A stretch of 46,832 bases of DNA from Tubiluchus corallicola (lineage: Eukaryota > Priapulida > Priapulimorpha > Priapulimorphida > Tubiluchidae). How positions within the stretch are numbered: the first letter of the stretch is position 1; the number at the start of each line of letters is the position of its first letter. Below are positions 43,543 to 46,832 of this stretch, one piece after another. Position numbers and translations under genes: made by a program. The stretch is taken from assembly GCA_030141605.1 (NCBI GenBank), contig JAQGDQ010001333.1, forward strand, positions 1 through 46,832. The letters are read 5' to 3'. The notes under the pieces were generated by a model. It was not told the DNA's origin and made no database searches. It was given only the letters and a program-made list of their open reading frames with translations.

Positions 43543-44197
43543 AGGAAAAAACAAGTCACTCAGCGTTTTGAGTTTATTTTACTGTTATCACTTAAACTTG
43601 GAAAAATATAAGAAAGAAATCTGCAAAGAATTGTCTGTAAAGCATAAGAATATACTACATGTACCTCAGAATAGAAATTTTTAGGCATGGTGGTTGCAGC
43701 CATTCATTTGAAAATCATGACGTAACTCAGAGACTTCGTGGTTTTTCGCAAGCGCGTTCTGGCTTTCCGCAAGCGCGTTCTGGCTTTCCGCAGCAAGCGC
43801 GTTCTGGCTTTCCGCAAGCGCGTTCTGGCTTTCCGCAAGCGCGTTCTGGCTTTCCGCAAGCGCGTTCTGGCTTTCCGCAGCAAGCGCATTCTGGGTTTCC
43901 GCAAGCACGCACCGCTTTAACTTCTGCCGCATGTGTTGATGCAAAAATACTACAAAATTAGCTAACTATTTTTTTCGTAAAAACTTGTACTTTTCACGGA
44001 AATTGACAGTGCGCTACTTTTCTTCAAAACGAATAACGTCATTGGAAAAACTGCCGTTGAAAATTGGAGTGCTCAAGCACGAAGTGATCATGACTTTATT
44101 TAATACATAAGGCGCTTATTGCCATTTTATTACTAAATCCTTCTAGCATTTTTCACAAACACCGATATAAGCCTAACCTCCTAGAAGCCTTGGCCTT
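43543..44197 (+). mobile_element. TTAA-flanked MITE with internal minisatellite expansion
   Basis: TTAA at 43539-43542 precedes AGGAAAAAACAAGTCACT. The right end CTTGGCCTTTCAATTG has lost a clean TTAA. It is homologous throughout to 14626-15161, which carries only two units of the motif that is expanded here at 43742-43912. Confidence 0.68.
43742..43912 (+). repeat. 21/24-bp minisatellite, about eight units
   Basis: CTTTCCGCAAGCGCGTTCTG repeats every 21 bases, with two 24-base units containing an extra AGC. Because the period is a multiple of 3, all frames stay open (ARSGFPQ, QNALAES and so on); none is supported as a protein. Confidence 0.95.
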
Positions 44198-44462
44198 TCA
44201 ATTGACTGTTGCATGCTACCTGAAGTACGCGCGGTATAATTATTACGAAAACATGCATGAATTTTGCACTATAGCACAATTATTAGGTGTCATAATTAAT
44301 TATTCGTGTAATTTTTTTGCAAACAGAGGGCATAGTTTTGCTTTTCATAAGCAGAAATCACCAAATTAAATGTTTGCACAGAACTGTATTACTAAATCTA
44401 TATTGTTCTGTTATTAGAGCAGCCCTGTATCGTCTCTCTTCAGTAAGTATTGTCATCTTTAA
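44198..44462. other. Short intergenic segment
   Basis: Nothing recognised. Confidence 0.4.
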
Positions 44463-45020
44463 AGGAAGACATGATGATTTTTCATATATGCTAACCCATT
44501 TTCCAGAAAGGTAAAAAGTATACATTTTAACACCAATGATACAAAAGTGTTTCTGATAATTAAATAATAGATTAGAAACTTAATTAACGTCAGGTGATCA
44601 CAACTAGTGATGAGATCACAAACCAACATAATTTTTAACATCAAAAATATTCTACGAGTGTGTTGCGAAAGTGAAAATTGAAGTACAGTGCTACTGTAAG
44701 ATGTTCAAATTTACGGCTGTGCTCACTCATGAGCTGTCAAATGTGTGTAATTTGTCACAAACTAATACACCTGAACTAAGAGGTACAGCACCTGTTTTAT
44801 GTGCAACGCATTTTCGAAATGAGGCGCTAGTGCCCGTCTAACTAGTGACTGGTGAAATGCATATAACAGCAAAGAACTAGCGACTCTAACGCGAAATAGC
44901 GTTTGCATGGTAATGATTCTGTTACGTAAGTCGTGTTTGAAAAAAATAGTATGTTTCCTTTCAATGTCTTTAAGAATAGGTTGTTTTGACCTGCAGTTTA
45001 ACACTGGGTCCGATTTTGCT
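44463..45020 (+). mobile_element. TTAA-flanked MITE, single complete unit
   Basis: TTAA at 44459-44462 and 45021-45024. It begins AGGAAGACATGATGAT and ends GGTCCGATTTTGCT. This is the intact relative of both halves of the fold-back at 2664-4124. Confidence 0.7.
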
Positions 45021-45205
45021 TTAATCATGTACAAGTTACATTAGACAGCCGATTTACATCAGCCATAATAGATAATTATTGCACTGTTTGTACACAACAA
45101 TGAAATTGGAGAAAACTTGATACAGACAACAAATTCAAGAACGTCTGTCCCAACTGTCGCTTTCGTACAAAACATTCATTTAAAATTCATACGTCAGTGC
45201 TAAGG

Positions 45206-46355
45206 TTACAGATTATGAAACACAGCAGTAACTCTGTCTTCATGTTGACACGTTAGTAAAACACCACGAAATTTATCTATAAGGGTAATGAGTTGGGAAC
45301 GGCGCAAGTTCTCGCGATACATAATCTCTTCTAGGTGATGTCTACCTCGGAAGTACAAGCAAAGTCTAGCAAATAGACACAAATCTTCTGGGTTGCTCGC
45401 AGCTGGCACTGATAAAATGGCCCTTTTTTCTTCCGCTGTTAACTGCTTAGGCAAGATGTCCCTCAGGTGACGCTGTACGTCTGAATCGTTGTTAACGGGG
45501 AACAACTCGTTAGCCTGGAACAAATTCATATCATTGTCAGATACGACGAACGAGCCAAGCGGACTTCCCGCGTCACTCACTACCGAATCGGAATCAGACA
45601 AACGCGACACGGTTGATATACGCCTGTCATCGGATACAGGGGATGCGGTTGAAATTGAGGTGCTATAGTCGGTTAATAAAGTAGGCGTATCTGAGGTTGG
45701 CACTAGAAAAACGTAAGTGTGCAGCTGTACCAACAGCCGACGTTGCAACATCCAAATCACCATTTGAACTTTCTGTGCCTGCTGGTGTGGCAAACCCAAA
45801 GGACTTTCGTGTTCACGAAGTTGGCTCGGTAGGGAAAACTCTTCCATTACGGCGTGCAGCGACATCCCGGAAAACTGTTCTACAAACTTTTCGGCAAGTA
45901 AAGAATTCACTGTCACATTAGCATTTGGAGACAATACATACACGTTCGTTTCACACAGTGGGTAGATAATTGTGGCTTTTGCCCAGTAAACCAAATGACC
46001 TACTAGGCAGAAAACTTGTCTAAGAGTAATGTCTGCATCCGCCGCAATTTGACTGAGACTTTTTAAAGGCGTCGCCACTCGTATAACTCTAAACAAAGCT
46101 GGTGAAGCATCCGGCGAAAAGGAGTGTACCAACTCATTTTCATCGCCAAGTAATAAGAAAGTGTGATATGGTCGTAACGCTAACAAACATTTGTCTACTT
46201 CTTCCGGTTGAATGTTAACGTGATGATTTAACATGCTGTGAACTTTATGAGGGAGACAAAAACTAACTTCCACCCACTGATTAATATGCACTTTCGCTTC
46301 CCCACGAAACGATAACTCGCGAAATATTTTCGTAAGATCGCGCGTGACTTCACTC
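45206..46355 (-). CDS. NPRL3: NPRL3 (GATOR1 subunit) C-terminal exon
   Basis: On the - strand an acceptor CTTCTACTCAACAG ends at 46356. An open frame of about 382 codons then runs to TAA at 45208-45206. It opens SEVTRDLTKIF, then VHINQWVEVSFCLPHKVHS, matching the ARDL...LHINSWLEVSFCLPHK region of vertebrate NPRL3. Also present are RPYHTFLLLGDENEL, HLVYWAKATIIYPLCETNVY, MVIWMLQRRLLVQLHTYV, ILSVPAASNPEDLCLFARL and YFRGRHHLEEIMYRENLRRS. Length fits the last two thirds of the about 569-residue family. NPRL3 with NPRL2 and DEPDC5 forms GATOR1, which switches off Rag GTPases and mTORC1 when amino acids are scarce. A serine-rich linker (residues about 230-270 of the exon) replaces the vertebrate one. 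The amino-terminal exons lie beyond the fold-back and are not seen. Residue 46291-46289 is GTG (Val), not a start. Confidence 0.92.
45834..46290 (-). repeat. Left arm of the terminal fold-back
   Basis: Pairs with 46376-46832: 457 bases, one mismatch (46198 versus 46468). The similarity weakens into GAAGCG(A/C)AA just inside the loop. Confidence 0.95.
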
Positions 46356-46365
46356 CTGTTGAGTA
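46301..46365. other. Loop of the terminal fold-back
   Basis: It contains the first 55 coding bases of the NPRL3 exon and its acceptor, present only once. The short match GAAGCG at 46366-46371 versus the reverse of 46295-46300 marks the junction. Confidence 0.8.
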
Positions 46366-46374
46366 GAAGCGCAA

Positions 46375-46832
46375 ATGCATATTAATCAGTGGGTGGAAGT
46401 TAGTTTTTGTCTCCCTCATAAAGTTCACAGCATGTTAAATCATCACGTTAACATTCAACCGGAAGAAATAGACAAATGTTTGTTAGCGTTACGACCATAT
46501 CACACTTTCTTATTACTTGGCGATGAAAATGAGTTGGTACACTCCTTTTCGCCGGATGCTTCACCAGCTTTGTTTAGAGTTATACGAGTGGCGACGCCTT
46601 TAAAAAGTCTCAGTCAAATTGCGGCGGATGCAGACATTACTCTTAGACAAGTTTTCTGCCTAGTAGGTCATTTGGTTTACTGGGCAAAAGCCACAATTAT
46701 CTACCCACTGTGTGAAACGAACGTGTATGTATTGTCTCCAAATGCTAATGTGACAGTGAATTCTTTACTTGCCGAAAAGTTTGTAGAACAGTTTTCCGGG
46801 ATGTCGCTGCACGCCGTAATGGAAGAGTTTTC
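46375..46832 (+). pseudogene. Inverted partial copy of the NPRL3 exon, cut by window end
   Basis: The + strand reads MHINQWVEVSFCLPHKVHSM through AVMEEF without a stop. It is identical to the - strand NPRL3 exon except Ile for Val in QPEEIDKC. The frame meets a TGA at 46360-46362 just upstream and has no splice acceptor, so it lacks the beginning of the exon and is unlikely to be expressed as NPRL3. It may be an assembly artefact. Confidence 0.85.

Noticed and set aside
43659-43961. ARSGFPQ repeat protein and its antisense QNALAES frames
   Set aside because: A 21-base minisatellite keeps all frames open; no start context or conservation.
45697-45921. 74-codon + strand frame
   Set aside because: Antisense shadow of the NPRL3 exon.
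46228-46428. 66-codon - strand frame across the fold-back
   Set aside because: It is out of frame with the conserved NPRL3 reading and crosses the junction.

Overview
This is animal nuclear DNA, most likely from a marine invertebrate. The genes are split by long AT-rich introns with GT-AG and a few GC-AG junctions. The introns are packed with DNA transposons, non-LTR and Penelope-like remnants, SINEs and many minisatellites. Species cannot be fixed from the sequence. All gene models below are assembled by eye from splice sites, codon phase and family motifs.

Left part (1-7.4 kb): a 6.8 kb imperfect palindrome. Each arm (1-2412 and 4366-6806) carries a hAT element with a transposase C-terminal fragment, a 38-bp minisatellite and a long pentanucleotide microsatellite. 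The 1.95 kb centre holds a transmembrane exon on the + strand, a cytoplasmic-tail-like exon on the - strand, and an inverted pair of TTAA-flanked MITEs between them.

Middle (8.0-22.5 kb, - strand): a multi-exon immunoglobulin-superfamily receptor gene. It has a signal-peptide exon (22491-22545) and six exons encoding four Ig-like domains (21622 down to 8064). Codon phase is consistent at every junction. The transmembrane exon at 2492-2616 matches this gene in phase but lies on the wrong strand inside the palindrome.

Right-middle (28.1-41.3 kb, + strand): a complete USP1-type ubiquitin-specific protease in eight inferred coding exons, about 743 residues. They include a 36-nt microexon and a GC-AG intron. 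Intron 1 contains nine near-identical 163-bp tandem repeats.

Right end (45.2-46.8 kb, - strand): the C-terminal two thirds of NPRL3 (GATOR1 complex) in one long exon, convergent with the USP1 gene. At 46.3 kb the sequence folds back on itself and the NPRL3 exon reappears on the + strand with one base difference, running off the end of the window. This is either an inverted duplication or a fold-back assembly chimera.

No operon-like logic links the three genes. USP1 acts in nuclear DNA-damage deubiquitination, NPRL3 in amino-acid sensing at the lysosome, and the Ig protein at the cell surface. The most interesting candidate is the palindrome that separates a receptor's ectodomain exons from oppositely oriented membrane and tail exons.
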